A DNA stretch of 64,000 nt from Caproicibacter fermentans (GTDB taxonomy: Bacteria; Bacillota; Clostridia; Oscillospirales; Acutalibacteraceae). Location of the stretch: positions 1-64,000 of the forward strand of contig NZ_VWXL01000047.1 of NCBI RefSeq assembly GCF_009746625.1, read 5' to 3'. Below are positions 17,397 to 27,793 of this stretch, one piece after another (within the stretch, counting starts at the first letter, position 1; each line of letters starts with the position of its first letter). Under the pieces are notes generated by a model, which made no database searches, had not been told where the DNA came from, and worked only from the letters and a program-made list of their open reading frames with translations. Made by a program: the position numbers and the translations under genes.

Positions 17397-17523
17397 AAAA
17401 ACATCTCCTTATCAGAAAATTCATTCGTTACGGTTCACTCTATTTATTATAGAGGCGCGTTCATAGTTTGTCCACAAAAAGATAGGAAAAAGAACCATAA
17501 ACCCCAACAAAGCCGTCCCATAA

Positions 17524-17566
17524 CAAAAAAGCCGTACCGAGCAGCCTTTGCCGGCTGCCGGCACGG
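17524..17566 (-). terminator. Intrinsic terminator after ileS
   Basis: A long GC-rich stem (about 14 bp with mismatches, loop TTTGCC on the plus strand) is followed by TTTTTT on the minus strand, 15 bases after the ileS stop. Confidence 0.85.
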
Positions 17567-17581
17567 TTATACAGTTTCGTG

Positions 17582-20368
17582 TTACTCGAGCGCTTTCGCG
17601 CACCGGGCACAGATATCCGGATGCTCCGGATCGGTGCCGACCGAATCGCTGTAGCACCAGCAACGGGCACATTTTTCCCCGTGAGCATGCGCAACCGAAA
17701 CAGAAAGCTCCGGAAGCTCCTCGCCCTGGAACGTGCCGGACCCATCGCTGAAAACTTCCACGCCGGAGACAATCAAAACGGTCTTCAGCTCATCTTCCGC
17801 CGACTTTACGAAATCATAAAGTTCGCCGGTGCAGTAAAGCTGAACTTCCGCGTCAAGCGGCGCGCCGATCGTCTTGTCCATACGGGCAATTTCGAGCGCC
17901 TTTTTCACTTCATCGCGAATCTGGTGAATCCGGTCCCACTTTGCGACGAATTCCTCGTCCGCATTCACGTCCACGGGCTTCGGGAGGTCGTTCAGCATGA
18001 CAAATTCCTGGTTCTCGCGGCTCAGATGCGGCATACTGTGCCAGATCTCATCCGAGGTAAAGGCAAGAATCGGGGCAACCAGACGGGTAAGACCGGAAAG
18101 AATCAGGAACATCGCGGTCTGCGCCGCGCGGCGCTCCTCACTCTCCGCCTTTTCCACATAAAGTCTGTCTTTCAGCACGTCGAGATAAAAATTCGACATA
18201 TCCACCACGCAGAAATTATGAATCGCGTGATAGGCGGCGTGGAATTCAAAGTTCCGATACGCCTTGTCAACCCCTTGAAGCAGGCCGTTAAAGCGGTTAA
18301 GCGCCCAGCGGTCGATCGGAAGAAGACGGTCGGGGGAAACCATATCCCTGTCCGGTGTAAAGTCGGAAAGATTTCCAAGAATGAAGCGGGCGGTGTTGCG
18401 GATTTTCCGGTACGCATCGGAAAGCTGCTTCAAAATTTCATTGGAAATACGAACGTCCGCCTGATAATCGCTGGAAGCAACCCAAAGACGGAGAATATCG
18501 GCGCCGTACTTCTGGACGACTTCTCCTGGTGCGATGCCGTTGCCAAGGGACTTTGACATCTTGCGCCCTTCCAGATCGATGACCATTCCGTGCGTCAGCA
18601 CCGCCTTATAGGGGGCCTGTCCCCTCCAGGCAACACTGGTTAAAAGCGAGGATTGAAACCACCCGCGGTGCTGATCGTTCCCTTCCAGATAAAGCTCTGC
18701 CGGCCAGTGCAGGTCGTCGCGGGTGGTCAGAACCGCAGCATGGCTGCAGCCGGAGTCAAACCAAACGTCCATGACGTCGGTCTCCTTCGTGAATTCCGTA
18801 CAGCCGCAATCGCAGTGTGTTCCCTTCGGCAGCAGTTCTTCCGCCGAATGGCTGAACCATGCGTTGGAGCCTTCTTTCCGGAAAGCGGCCGCAACCGCCT
18901 CGATCGTTTCGCGGGTGACAAGCTCTTTCCCGCAGTTCTTGCAGTAAAAAATCGGAATCGGTACTCCCCAAAGGCGCTGGCGCGAAATGCACCAGTCCTT
19001 GCGGTCGCGGACCATGGAAGTGATGCGGTCGCGTCCCCATTCGGGAATCCACTGTACCTTGTTGATCTCTTCCACCGTTTTGTCCTTGATCGCTTCCACG
19101 GAGCAGAACCATTGCTCCGTGGCGCGGAACAGCACCGGATGCTTGCAGCGCCAGCAGTGCGGATACTGGTGGATGATGTGCTTTACGGCAAGCAGGGCGC
19201 CGATTTCCTTCAGATAATCGCGGATGGCGCCGTTCGCTTCTTCCGTGGTCAGACCTTCAAAGCGTTTGCCTGCTTCGGCGGTCATCCTGCCGCGGCTGTC
19301 GACCGGCACAATTACGGGAATTTCCGGGTAAAAATTATGGCAGACGTCATAGTCTTCAATTCCGTGTCCAGGGGCGGTGTGAACGCAGCCGGTTCCGCTT
19401 TCCAGCGTGACATGGTCGCCGAGGATGATCGGAGACGGGCGGTCGATAAACGGATGCACCGTGCGGATATGCTCCAGCTCGCTGCCCTTAAATTCGGCAA
19501 TCTTTTCATATTCCGAAATGCCGGCTTCCCGCATGGTTGCTTCCGTCAAAGCGGACGCAAGAACATAATACTCGTCCCCCGCTTTTACCAGGGAATAATC
19601 GAAATCCGGGCCAAGGCAGATCGCCGTGTTCGCCGGAATCGTCCAAGTCGTCGTCGTCCAGATCACGAAATACGTCTTTGAGAGATCCGCACCCTTGGCC
19701 GTCAGCAGACCTTTATCGTCCGTCACGCGAAATTTTACATAAATGGAATCACAGGGATCCTCGCTGTATTCGATTTCCGCCTCGGCCAAAGCCGTTTCAT
19801 CATGCGCGCACCAGTAAACCGGTTTCAGGCCCTTATAAATATAACCTCTTAACGCCATCTCGCCGAATACTTCGATCTGCTTCGCTTCAAAATCCGGGCT
19901 GAGCGTTTCATAGGGATGCTCCCAGTCGCCGATCACGCCGAGCCGCTGAAACTGTTCGGTCATGCTGCTGATGTGCGTCAAGGCAAAGTCCCTGCACTGG
20001 TTCCGGAAGTAAACGGGATCGTCGTTCCTGCTGTCCAGCCCGACACTGTCGATCGCCTTCCGTTCGATCGGAAGGCCATGGGTATCCCACCCGGGAACAT
20101 AAGGGGCCTTGTAACCGGCCATATTGCGGTACCGGACAATGATATCTTTCAGAATCTTATTGAGAGCGGTTCCCAGATGGATGTTTCCGTTTGCGTACGG
20201 AGGGCCGTCGTGCAGCACATAAAGAGGACGGCCTTCGTTCTTTTTCAAAACTTTCTGATAAAGTTTTTCCTCCTGCCACTTTCCCATCAGATCCGGCTCC
20301 CTTTTCGGTAAGCCCGCCTGCATCGGGAAATCAGTCTTTGGAAGGTTCAGGGTGCTTTTATAATCCAT
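17582..20368 (-). CDS. ileS: Isoleucyl-tRNA synthetase
   Basis: A 928-aa class I synthetase of the bacterial type. It has HIGH-like [15 protein letters not shown] near residue 55, the CP1 editing domain in the middle, KMSKS-type [11 protein letters not shown] near residue 600, the anticodon-binding helical region and a C-terminal zinc motif (CARCWCY ... CARCAKAL). Length and motifs match the mupirocin-sensitive-type bacterial IleRS. AAGGAG lies 10 bases before the ATG. Only 40 bp separate it from divIVA upstream, so no T-box leader fits there and expression follows the divIVA transcript. Confidence 0.98.
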   Translation of the reverse strand: MDYKSTLNLPKTDFPMQAGLPKREPDLMGKWQEEKLYQKVLKKNEGRPLYVLHDGPPYANGNIHLGTALNKILKDIIVRYRNMAGYKAPYVPGWDTHGLPIERKAIDSVGLDSRNDDPVYFRNQCRDFALTHISSMTEQFQRLGVIGDWEHPYETLSPDFEAKQIEVFGEMALRGYIYKGLKPVYWCAHDETALAEAEIEYSEDPCDSIYVKFRVTDDKGLLTAKGADLSKTYFVIWTTTTWTIPANTAICLGPDFDYSLVKAGDEYYVLASALTEATMREAGISEYEKIAEFKGSELEHIRTVHPFIDRPSPIILGDHVTLESGTGCVHTAPGHGIEDYDVCHNFYPEIPVIVPVDSRGRMTAEAGKRFEGLTTEEANGAIRDYLKEIGALLAVKHIIHQYPHCWRCKHPVLFRATEQWFCSVEAIKDKTVEEINKVQWIPEWGRDRITSMVRDRKDWCISRQRLWGVPIPIFYCKNCGKELVTRETIEAVAAAFRKEGSNAWFSHSAEELLPKGTHCDCGCTEFTKETDVMDVWFDSGCSHAAVLTTRDDLHWPAELYLEGNDQHRGWFQSSLLTSVAWRGQAPYKAVLTHGMVIDLEGRKMSKSLGNGIAPGEVVQKYGADILRLWVASSDYQADVRISNEILKQLSDAYRKIRNTARFILGNLSDFTPDRDMVSPDRLLPIDRWALNRFNGLLQGVDKAYRNFEFHAAYHAIHNFCVVDMSNFYLDVLKDRLYVEKAESEERRAAQTAMFLILSGLTRLVAPILAFTSDEIWHSMPHLSRENQEFVMLNDLPKPVDVNADEEFVAKWDRIHQIRDEVKKALEIARMDKTIGAPLDAEVQLYCTGELYDFVKSAEDELKTVLIVSGVEVFSDGSGTFQGEELPELSVSVAHAHGEKCARCWCYSDSVGTDPEHPDICARCAKALE

Positions 20369-20408
20369 TGGTTGACTCTCTCCTTAAGATTTAGAATTCG
20401 TGCGGTTT

Positions 20409-21053
20409 TTAATCCTGCGCCGGCTCGGCTTCAAAGCAGGAGATATCGGCCTGGAACATCTCGGGCGCTTCCTCGCCGGCTTGAGCGGCAGAAGCACTTT
20501 GAGGTTCCGGCTCCGGCAGCGGAACAGACGCGGGCACAGCCGCTTCCTGCTTTGACTCCGGCTTGTTGGAGGGCAAGGCGTCGATCAGGGTAAGGTGTTC
20601 TTTATATGCGGCAAGCAAATGGGAGCGAAAATCCGAAACAGCCCGCTGCAGACGTTCCATTTCCTTTCTTTGTTCCTCGGTTTTCTCGCGCGCTTCCTGT
20701 TCGATATGCTCGGCTTTCAGATTGGCGTCTTTCAGGATGATCTCCGCCCTGTGGCGCGCTTCGCGCACGGAGGCATCCCCAACCTTCTGGGCGCTGATCA
20801 GGGCATTTTTGATTTCATCCTCCTGAGAGCGGAACTCCTCTACCTTATTGGCAAGAATTTTCACTTTTTCGGTCATCTGCTGATTTTCAGCCCTCAGCTT
20901 ATCAATCAGCTCTTCCTGTTCAACCTCTTTTTTCTGCATTTGGTCGACAGTATCCCTGACCTGATCGATAAAGACGTCGACATCGTCGGTTTTGTATCCG
21001 GAAAAACCTGATTTACGAAAACTGGCGTTAATAATGTCGTTCATCGAAAGCAT
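20409..21053 (-). CDS. divIVA: DivIVA-like cell division/polarity protein
   Basis: A 214-aa coiled-coil protein. The N-terminal membrane-targeting domain has the conserved FRKSGFSGYKTDDVDVFIDQV block; two long coiled coils (about 40-160) are followed by a Pro/Glu/Ala-rich tail. DivIVA recognises negative membrane curvature and directs septum and pole proteins. The middle of three nearby in-frame starts is chosen for its GGGG-10-ATG spacing. It lies downstream of ylmH-sepF-ylmE in the standard Gram-positive division cluster, although ylmG is not seen. Confidence 0.94.
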   Translation of the reverse strand: MLSMNDIINASFRKSGFSGYKTDDVDVFIDQVRDTVDQMQKKEVEQEELIDKLRAENQQMTEKVKILANKVEEFRSQEDEIKNALISAQKVGDASVREARHRAEIILKDANLKAEHIEQEAREKTEEQRKEMERLQRAVSDFRSHLLAAYKEHLTLIDALPSNKPESKQEAAVPASVPLPEPEPQSASAAQAGEEAPEMFQADISCFEAEPAQD

Positions 21054-21069
21054 AGAAAACACACCCCTA

Positions 21070-21825
21070 CTACAAATATTTTCGGCCCCTTATGATAAGT
21101 CTGCCCTTTTTGGTGACAGGTCCCACCCGGTCAAGGACAAACCGGCCTTTTCCCCTGACGGAAAGCTTATCGCCCTCCCGGATTTCTTCCGAAGGAGAAA
21201 CGACGGTTTCATGATTCAGCTGCACCAAGCCGGAACGAATCAGCTCCGAAGCTTTCTCCCGGCTTGTGGAGACCGCCGCCGCGGCCGCGCAGTCCAGTCG
21301 CGCGGAAGCGATTACGGCGGTCCATTCCTCAAAATGATGCGCCTGCGGCAGAGGTTCGCCGTATCCTTCTGACAAGCGGACGCCGATGCCGCCGATTTTC
21401 GAAATCTGAGAAATCAGGAATCCGGAAATTTCATCCCGGCAGAAAAAAACGCATCGGCCCTCCTCAACAAGGATATCCCCGAGGGCGCTTCGTTCAATTC
21501 CGGCATGAAGAAGCGCCCCCAGAAAATCCCTGTGGGAAAGCCTGTCGCATTTTCGGAAAGCCGCAGTCACTGCCGCAATGGGAAAAGCGTCCCCATCCGG
21601 CTGCATAAAGTCGGGGAACGCGCCGAACATCACGCGTTCCGCATCGGGATAGCCGCCCCAAAGCATCGTGCACCGCTCTTTTTCCCGCTGTGCGAAACCA
21701 TGAACTGCAAAAGCCTCCCGCTCATCGAGAAAGCCCATGAACCTGGCTCTGCCGCCGGATGAGGAAAGGCGCGTGAGGTCGCGGAATCTGGATTCAAGCG
21801 CCGCCGAACCCGGTTTCTGTTCCAT
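21070..21825 (-). CDS. ylmH: YlmH family S4-domain RNA-binding protein
   Basis: A 251-aa protein of the YlmH family, linked to cell division clusters and, in Bacillus, to rescue of stalled ribosomes. The N-terminal part carries the RMFxG-like block (MLWGGYPDAERVMFGAFPDF) and a central alpha/beta domain (HRDFLGALLHAGIERSALGDI). A C-terminal S4 domain (about 180-245) includes SREKASELIRSGLVQLN. The start overlaps the sepF stop (TAATG). Confidence 0.95.
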   Translation of the reverse strand: MEQKPGSAALESRFRDLTRLSSSGGRARFMGFLDEREAFAVHGFAQREKERCTMLWGGYPDAERVMFGAFPDFMQPDGDAFPIAAVTAAFRKCDRLSHRDFLGALLHAGIERSALGDILVEEGRCVFFCRDEISGFLISQISKIGGIGVRLSEGYGEPLPQAHHFEEWTAVIASARLDCAAAAAVSTSREKASELIRSGLVQLNHETVVSPSEEIREGDKLSVRGKGRFVLDRVGPVTKKGRLIIRGRKYL

Positions 21826-22310
21826 TAAAAGTAAACGCCGTTACTTTCCAGCTCATCCAGAACATCGTCCCCGGTCAGGTCGACGTTGTACGGCGTTATA
21901 ATGAACGTACTGGTTGCAACGCGCTTGATTTTTCCGCCGTTGGCGTAGGCAACTCCGCTGAGAAAATCAATGATCCTGCGCGAAACATCCTTGTTGGTGT
22001 TTTCAAGATTCAGAACAACGGTGTGCATTTTCAACAGCTCGTCCGCAGTAGCGCAGGTTTCTTCCCCAAAGCGCTCCGGCTTAAAAAGAACCACCTGAAG
22101 CTGAGCCGTGGCATGGATATTGACAACCTTATTCCCCGAATTGATCGCCTGCATGCGTCTTGCGGATTCACGCTGCTGCATTTCAGCTTCGCTTTCTCTT
22201 TTGTCACCAGCCATTGAATCTACCTCTTCCGGCTCTTCCGCATAGTCGTATTCGTATTCGTCCTCGGGCGGATTCCACATGTCCTTGATTTTTTCTACAA
22301 ATCCGGGCAT
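21825..22310 (-). CDS. sepF: Cell division protein SepF
   Basis: A 161-aa SepF that anchors FtsZ to the membrane and aligns Z-ring filaments. It has an N-terminal amphipathic helix (MPGFVEKIKDMW), an acidic linker and the C-terminal SepF core (about 80-155, TVVLNLENTNKDVSRRIIDF, LSGVAYANGG, FIITPYNVDL). GGAGGTG precedes the ATG. Gene order sepF-ylmH-divIVA matches Bacillus apart from the missing ylmG. Confidence 0.97.
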   Translation of the reverse strand: MPGFVEKIKDMWNPPEDEYEYDYAEEPEEVDSMAGDKRESEAEMQQRESARRMQAINSGNKVVNIHATAQLQVVLFKPERFGEETCATADELLKMHTVVLNLENTNKDVSRRIIDFLSGVAYANGGKIKRVATSTFIITPYNVDLTGDDVLDELESNGVYF

Positions 22311-22331
22311 AAAATGAGCACCTCCAAAAGC

Positions 22332-23069
22332 CTATCTATTATAATTTCTCGGTCCGAACAAAGCCGTGCCTACCCGGACCAGATTGGCGCCTGCAAGAAT
22401 TGCCTGGGGATAGTCGGCAGACATTCCCATTGATAAAAAGTCCATAGCTACATTATCTATTTTTTTGCTCTTTATGTCAACAAAATATTGATTCATCTGC
22501 AAAAAATAATTCATCGTCTCTTTTTCCGATGCTCCGGCCGGAGGAATTGCCATCAGTCCGCGGATGCGTACTCCCGGAAGAAGCGAGACCGTTTCCACCA
22601 GTTCATACAGATTCTGGGGCAAAACGCCTGATTTATTCGGCTCATGCCCGATATTCACTTCAATCAGTATATCGGTCGTAAGATTCTGTTTTTCACTCAA
22701 TCTAGAAATTTCTTTTGCCAGTTTTTCCTGATCGACAGACTGAATCATGGAAACGCGCCCGATCAGATATTTCACTTTATTGGTCTGCAAATGGCCGATA
22801 AACTGAAGCTCGCAGTGCGAAAGGTCGTAGGAGTCAAACTTATCCTCCAGCTCCTGAACCCTGTTCTCCCCGATATGATCGATTCCAAGCTCAATTCCGT
22901 GGTTGATGACCTGCGCGGAAACGGTTTTGGTCGCGGCCAGCAGAGTGATGTCCCGCGGCGTTCTCCCGCTCTTGACCGCGGCCTCCGCAATCCGTTCACG
23001 AACTGTTTTTAAATTCTCTTCAACATCCAAAAAACGCTGTTCCAGATCACTGGACAACTTTTCCGTCAT
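22332..23069 (-). CDS. ylmE: YggS/YlmE family PLP homeostasis protein
   Basis: A 245-aa alanine-racemase-N-fold protein that carries PLP without known catalysis and maintains vitamin B6 and amino-acid pools. The PLP lysine motif LLAATKTV is intact, as are GENRVQEL, FIGHLQTNKVKYL and the C-terminal SMGMSADYPQAI and VRVGTALFG. The internal ATG used here has AAGGGA upstream; the longer frame overlaps the adaptor gene too far. It overlaps that upstream HlyD-like gene by 23 bp. Confidence 0.95.
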   Translation of the reverse strand: MTEKLSSDLEQRFLDVEENLKTVRERIAEAAVKSGRTPRDITLLAATKTVSAQVINHGIELGIDHIGENRVQELEDKFDSYDLSHCELQFIGHLQTNKVKYLIGRVSMIQSVDQEKLAKEISRLSEKQNLTTDILIEVNIGHEPNKSGVLPQNLYELVETVSLLPGVRIRGLMAIPPAGASEKETMNYFLQMNQYFVDIKSKKIDNVAMDFLSMGMSADYPQAILAGANLVRVGTALFGPRNYNR

Positions 23070-24336
23070 ATAAATCAGTCCCTTCCTCAACAACTTCATC
23101 ATGCAGTTTGATGGTTTCGTCCGTCATCAGAGTCTTCATATCCGGGTTCGGATCGCAGATCACATAATTATCCGTACTGTAAAGCGGCACGACCTGACGA
23201 AAGCTGAGTTGGCTGCCATGAAGAACATATACCCCGCTAACTTCCTTTTTAGTCGTTTTAACGTTCCCTTTTTCATCTTTTGTTTTTTTTGTTACGGTTT
23301 CAAAATGGAGCGCCCTCTGGCTGACACGGATTCCGGTATATTCCCGTTCGACTACCTGGGCCGTCTCCTTGCGGATGGACGCCAGTTCGGAATTCATATT
23401 GCTGCACTGAAGAATTACGGCCGCGTTAGAGTCGGAGCCGGCCTGGTTGACGGCCGCGACGGAAGCGGGAACGGTTACGTTTGAAACAAACGGAAACCGA
23501 AGGGATACGGTACCTCCGTCCGCCAGTTGCCTGAACCCCGCGGCCTGCCCGGATGAAACCGTGAACACGAAATACCATTCATAGCTTCTGCTGATCTTCC
23601 CGATGGAGGAATCGGAGGCCGTCTTTGCGTCCAGGGCCGCCTGTATCTGGTCGCAGGTAAGGGTCTTAACCTTTGAAAAATCAACCGCGGATTCAAAACC
23701 GTCGGTAGAAGAGATAAAATAGCCCGAATCCGACGATACAATCTCACTCAGGGCGGAACCCGCCTGCTGATTCAGCTTTGTGCGCTCCGCCTGCAGCTCC
23801 TTCAGCCTGGCGGTGAAATCAGTGACCTTTCCCGTAATGATCTGTCGTTCGTTCAGAAGATACAACAAGTCCTCCCGCGTCTCGCTCAGCGATGACAGGG
23901 AGCCGGACACCGTCTGTACAAGAAGATTGGACAACTTGCGGTGAATCTGCTCGTTCAGGGAATCCGGACTTGCCGCATAGGTATCACCCGGCGACTGCAA
24001 TTCCTCCAGCTGTTTGATTTCGTCATCCACGCTTTCCATTTTATGGAGGGCGGTCACCTGCTGCGCGCTCGAATAAACCTTGGCCACAATGCCCCCCTTC
24101 GCGACTTTATCGCCGGAAGAGAGAACATAATCGATCACGCCGCCGCTGCTTTTCAGCGGAACTTCGTCCCGGACTGCGATTCCGTTCACCTGCACGGAAT
24201 CGGAAGCGGTAAAATAAGAAGCGGTTTCGGTCTGAATCCCCGTGTAATGAGATTTGTAAACCTGATACCCGACGTACAGCAGCAGCAGCAGCGCAATGGC
24301 CGACGCCGCAAGCCGTCTGAGCAAGGGGCTGTTCAT
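23047..24336 (-). CDS. HlyD-like membrane-anchored adaptor protein
   Basis: A 429-aa protein with one N-terminal membrane helix (LAASAIALLLLLYVGYQVY) and an extracytoplasmic HlyD/RND-adaptor-like architecture. A split lipoyl/barrel-sandwich half (residues about 60-90, SGGVIDYVLSSGDKVAKGGIVAKVYS) is followed by a coiled-coil hairpin (about 95-200) and beta-barrel segments. No transporter or ATPase gene accompanies it. Clostridial division clusters often carry such an adaptor beside sepF. It overlaps the miaA stop by 4 bp and ylmE by 23 bp. Function unknown; a cell-envelope role is inferred from context. Confidence 0.82.
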   Translation of the reverse strand: MNSPLLRRLAASAIALLLLLYVGYQVYKSHYTGIQTETASYFTASDSVQVNGIAVRDEVPLKSSGGVIDYVLSSGDKVAKGGIVAKVYSSAQQVTALHKMESVDDEIKQLEELQSPGDTYAASPDSLNEQIHRKLSNLLVQTVSGSLSSLSETREDLLYLLNERQIITGKVTDFTARLKELQAERTKLNQQAGSALSEIVSSDSGYFISSTDGFESAVDFSKVKTLTCDQIQAALDAKTASDSSIGKISRSYEWYFVFTVSSGQAAGFRQLADGGTVSLRFPFVSNVTVPASVAAVNQAGSDSNAAVILQCSNMNSELASIRKETAQVVEREYTGIRVSQRALHFETVTKKTKDEKGNVKTTKKEVSGVYVLHGSQLSFRQVVPLYSTDNYVICDPNPDMKTLMTDETIKLHDEVVEEGTDLYDGKVVQ

Positions 24337-25280
24337 TGCAGGACCCACCCCTTTTTCAGAAGAATTTCATCCGCTCTGCGGCACACGGAGCCAAAATCGG
24401 GTTCCTCATCAAGGTAAATCCATTCAACCTGCTCCTGCCTCCGGAACCAGGTAAGCTGGCGTTTCGCGTAACGGCGGCTCTCCCGTTTGACCTGTTCCGC
24501 CGCTTCCTCAAGGCTGCATTCACCGTTGAAATACGGGAGAAACTCCTTATAGCCGATCGCCTGCCGGGCGGTCGTTCCGGCCGGCAGGCCGAGCACCCGT
24601 TCCGCTTCCCTCACCAGTCCTGCCTCCACCATGCTGTCGACGCGCCGGTTGATCGCTTCATAAAGCCTATTTCTGTCGCGGTAATCCAGACCGATCAGGC
24701 ACGCGTCGTAAGGCGACGGTTCCCGCCGGGACCGCTCGACCTGCTCGGTCATGGTCGTCCCCGTCGTGCGGTAAATCTCGATGGCGCGCACAAGACGCGC
24801 GATATTGTTCGGATGAATCCGCTCCGCCGACCTGGGGTCAAAGCCTTTCAGTTCTTCCCACAAAGCGAGCGGTCCCTGTGCTTCGGCCCTGTGAAACAAA
24901 CTTTCCCTCAGCACGTCGTCCCGGCCCTCCGGAGTGAAGCTCCGGTGACGAAGCAGGGAAGCGACATACAGGCCCGTCCCTCCCGCCAGGAAAGGCATAC
25001 AGCCGCGTTCTGAGATTTGCCGGATGCGTTCCGATGCCAGTGCAACATAATCGGCGACGCTGAACGGCCGCTCCGGGTCCTGAAACCCGATCAGATGATG
25101 GGGAACGCCCCTCATCTCCTCCCGTGCCGGCTGTGCCGTACCGATGGCCAGGCCTCGGTAAATCTGCATGGAGTCGGCGGAAACGACCTCGCCCCGATGC
25201 CGCAGGGCCAGTTCCACCGCAAGCCGGCTCTTCCCTGTGGCGGTCGGGCCGACGACCGCGGCGACCGGAATCCGGTCCAT
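24333..25280 (-). CDS. miaA: tRNA dimethylallyltransferase
   Basis: A 315-aa enzyme that adds dimethylallyl to A37 of tRNAs reading UNN codons. P-loop VVGPTATGKSRLA, SADSMQIYRGLAIGTA, HHLIGF, GGTGLYV and QAIGYKEF are all present. The ATG overlaps the mutL stop (TGATG) with GGAGG 8 bases upstream. MiaB, the next enzyme of this modification pathway, is encoded about 6 kb upstream in the same strand run. Confidence 0.97.
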   Translation of the reverse strand: MDRIPVAAVVGPTATGKSRLAVELALRHRGEVVSADSMQIYRGLAIGTAQPAREEMRGVPHHLIGFQDPERPFSVADYVALASERIRQISERGCMPFLAGGTGLYVASLLRHRSFTPEGRDDVLRESLFHRAEAQGPLALWEELKGFDPRSAERIHPNNIARLVRAIEIYRTTGTTMTEQVERSRREPSPYDACLIGLDYRDRNRLYEAINRRVDSMVEAGLVREAERVLGLPAGTTARQAIGYKEFLPYFNGECSLEEAAEQVKRESRRYAKRQLTWFRRQEQVEWIYLDEEPDFGSVCRRADEILLKKGWVLQ

Positions 25281-27208
25281 CACTGTATCCTCCCAAACTG
25301 ACGCTCAAGATCTTTTTTTCTAAGCAGGAAAGAAACCGGTCTGCCGTGCGGACAGTACCGGACATCCTCCCGCTCCACCCGCCGGGCAAGCAAGGCCAGC
25401 TCCATCGGGGAAGTATTGTCGCCCGCCTTGACCGCCGCGCGGCAGGCAACATTATGGTACAGCCAGTCGACCTTCCGTGTTGTCAGATCGTTCTTATTCT
25501 CGGCGAGATAACCGGCGATTTCCATCACAGCCCCGGAAATGTCCCCGTCATTCAGAATCATCGGGGCGCTGCGCACCAGCACAGTCCCGCCGCCGAAATC
25601 CTCCAGCTCGAAACCGGCCTGTCTGCAAAGATCGAGCGACTCAAGCACCGCAGAGTACTCGTTTTTTTCGAGTGTGACCGTCACCGGCTCCAGAAGCATC
25701 TGGCAGAACGCATCTCCGCCCTCGTTCTTCAGCTTCTCATACAGCATCCGCTCGTGCGCCGCGTGCTTGTCGACAAACACAAGGCACTCGCCGCGCTCCA
25801 GCACGATGTAAGTGCCGAACGCTTCCCCGATCAGCCGTTCCGGCTCTTCCTGCGTTTCCTCACGCGTTTCCGCAGCCGGCGCGACCGGTTCTGGATTTTT
25901 TTCCACGCGCGACAGGGCTGCTGCCGGGGAACTGCCGGCTTCCTCCTCCGGCCTCCTCGGAACTGTCATCGCCCCAAAACCGGAAGCCGGTACCGCGCGC
26001 GGCACCGGCGCTGAAACTTCCGGAAGATCATCCGCCTCGATGTCGCACGCCGAATCGTTCACGGCGTAGCTTTTTTCCCGTGCCGGCGGTGGAACCTGCG
26101 GAAAGCGGGCATCCACCGGTTTTTGCTCCGGCTCTGCGGGGAAACGAATCTGAACCGCGTTTGGAACGGAGGCAAGCGGCGTCCTGCTTTCCCCGTGAAG
26201 TGAAAGCACCGTTGGGGTATCCCCGCGGTTGAGAGCGGTTTTCACGCCGTGATAAACGGCGTCGAAAACAGGCTTTTCATTAATAAACCGCACTTCGAGC
26301 TTCGTCGGGTGGACGTTGACGTCCACCGTGCCGAGCGGAATCCGAAGATGAAGTACGCACGACGGAATCTTCCCCACCATCAGAGACCCCTTAAACGCCT
26401 CTTCCAGCGCGACGGAAGCGGTCCGCGTGCGGACAAAGCGGCCGTTGATAAAAAAGTTCTGCATGCTCCGGTTCGGTCTTGCCGCGGAGGGTTTGCAGAC
26501 AAAGCCGCTCAGCCTGATTCCGTTCAGCTCGTATTCAACGGGGATCATTCCGGAGGTAAACTCCTTCCCATAAACCGCGTAAACGGCGGATTTCACCCGG
26601 CCGTCCCCCGGCGTGTGGAGCGTTTCCCTCCCATCCCTCAAAAAGCGGAACGAAACCTCCGGATGGGACAGCGCCGCTTTGTCCACAACGGCGGCGACCG
26701 CGTTGCCCTCGGTTACGTCCTTTTTGAGAAATTTCATTCTGGCCGGCGTATTGTAAAACAGATCGCGCACCACAAAGGTCGTGCCCTTGGGGCAGCCTGC
26801 GTCTTCGCAGATATGTTCCCCTTCTCCGTCGATCACGTAATGAGTCCCCGCAAGCTCTTCCGCCGTGCGGGTCAGAAGCTCCACACGCGCCACGGCGGCG
26901 ACGGAAGCCAGAGCCTCGCCCCGAAAGCCGAGCGTGGCAATCGAGTCCAGATCCTCGCGGCCGGAAATTTTACTGGTTGCGTGAGACAGGAAAGCCAGCG
27001 GTACGTCTTCCCGTGCAATGCCGCAGCCGTCATCGGCGACACGCAGAAAAGTAGTCCCCCCGTTTCGGATTTCGACCGTAACGCCTGTCGCACCCGCGTC
27101 GACCGCGTTTTCCACCAGTTCTTTGGCGACGGAGGCCGGGCGCTCCACAACTTCGCCCGCGGCGATCAGCTCCGCGACGTGTTTGTCCAGCACATTGATT
27201 TTTCCCAC
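25280..27208 (-). CDS. mutL: DNA mismatch repair protein MutL
   Basis: A 642-aa MutL. The N-terminal GHKL ATPase has VVERPASVAKELVENAVDAG, DDGCGI and TLGFRGEALASVAAV; the Pro-rich linker runs about 330-450. The C-terminal domain carries the endonuclease metal motif VDKHAAHERMLYE and the CPHGRPVSF zinc-binding motif, so this is a nicking MutL as expected in bacteria without MutH. Start is GTG with GAAGGG upstream. mutS lies upstream of it beyond a GNAT gene. Confidence 0.97.
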   Translation of the reverse strand: MGKINVLDKHVAELIAAGEVVERPASVAKELVENAVDAGATGVTVEIRNGGTTFLRVADDGCGIAREDVPLAFLSHATSKISGREDLDSIATLGFRGEALASVAAVARVELLTRTAEELAGTHYVIDGEGEHICEDAGCPKGTTFVVRDLFYNTPARMKFLKKDVTEGNAVAAVVDKAALSHPEVSFRFLRDGRETLHTPGDGRVKSAVYAVYGKEFTSGMIPVEYELNGIRLSGFVCKPSAARPNRSMQNFFINGRFVRTRTASVALEEAFKGSLMVGKIPSCVLHLRIPLGTVDVNVHPTKLEVRFINEKPVFDAVYHGVKTALNRGDTPTVLSLHGESRTPLASVPNAVQIRFPAEPEQKPVDARFPQVPPPAREKSYAVNDSACDIEADDLPEVSAPVPRAVPASGFGAMTVPRRPEEEAGSSPAAALSRVEKNPEPVAPAAETREETQEEPERLIGEAFGTYIVLERGECLVFVDKHAAHERMLYEKLKNEGGDAFCQMLLEPVTVTLEKNEYSAVLESLDLCRQAGFELEDFGGGTVLVRSAPMILNDGDISGAVMEIAGYLAENKNDLTTRKVDWLYHNVACRAAVKAGDNTSPMELALLARRVEREDVRYCPHGRPVSFLLRKKDLERQFGRIQ

Positions 27209-27234
27209 AGCGCGCCCTTCTTCCCATTTTTCTT

Positions 27235-27768
27235 TTATAGATACAAATCCATGATCAGGTCATCGTAATATCTGTCGCCGACCCGAAAATAATCTCTGAT
27301 TCGCCCGACTGCCTGAAACCCGAATTTTTCATACAGGCGGATCGCATTCGCATTATTTGCGTAGACGTCGAGGTGAATCGTTTTCAGCGTTCCGTTTTCC
27401 TTTGCAAAACGGATGAGTTCGGTCAATAGGGCGCTCGCCGCGCCCTGCCGCCAGTATTTCTTTCGTACGGTAATGCCCAGTTCGCAGTTGTGGGCGATTC
27501 TTTTCTTGCTTTCCGCCGCAAGGTTCGCGGAACAGGCCAGCTCGCCGCCGACAAAACCCACCAGAAAAAGATTGGCCGGATTTTCACTCTGATCCCGGAG
27601 AAACCGCTTTTCTCCTTCGACCGTAAACCGGCATTCGTTTTCCCCGTAGGTGAGGAAATTGCTTTCCCCTCCGACAAGGTTCATGTATTCCACCAGCCGC
27701 TCCGCGTCGTTCTCCTCCGCCGGCCGAATCAAAAGCTCTCGCCCGTCTTTTAGAAGACCCTTAGCCAA
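27235..27768 (-). CDS. GNAT family N-acetyltransferase
   Basis: A 177-aa acetyltransferase with RimJ/RimL-like organisation: an opening REL-LIRPAEENDAERLVEYM block, the acetyl-CoA loop KKYWRQGAASALL (motif A) and ANNANAIRLYEKFGFQAVGR (motif B). The TTG start chosen has GGAGGG 6 bases before it. It sits between mutS and mutL, 26 bp from each. Substrate unknown; both ribosomal-protein and small-molecule acetylation are possible. Confidence 0.9.
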   Translation of the reverse strand: MAKGLLKDGRELLIRPAEENDAERLVEYMNLVGGESNFLTYGENECRFTVEGEKRFLRDQSENPANLFLVGFVGGELACSANLAAESKKRIAHNCELGITVRKKYWRQGAASALLTELIRFAKENGTLKTIHLDVYANNANAIRLYEKFGFQAVGRIRDYFRVGDRYYDDLIMDLYL

Positions 27769-27793
27769 TCCATACCCTCCTCTAAAAACCCGT

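Noticed and set aside
17579-19681. Long open frames antisense to ileS
   Set aside because: They mirror the codon pattern of ileS, lack ribosome sites and overlap a gene with all synthetase motifs.
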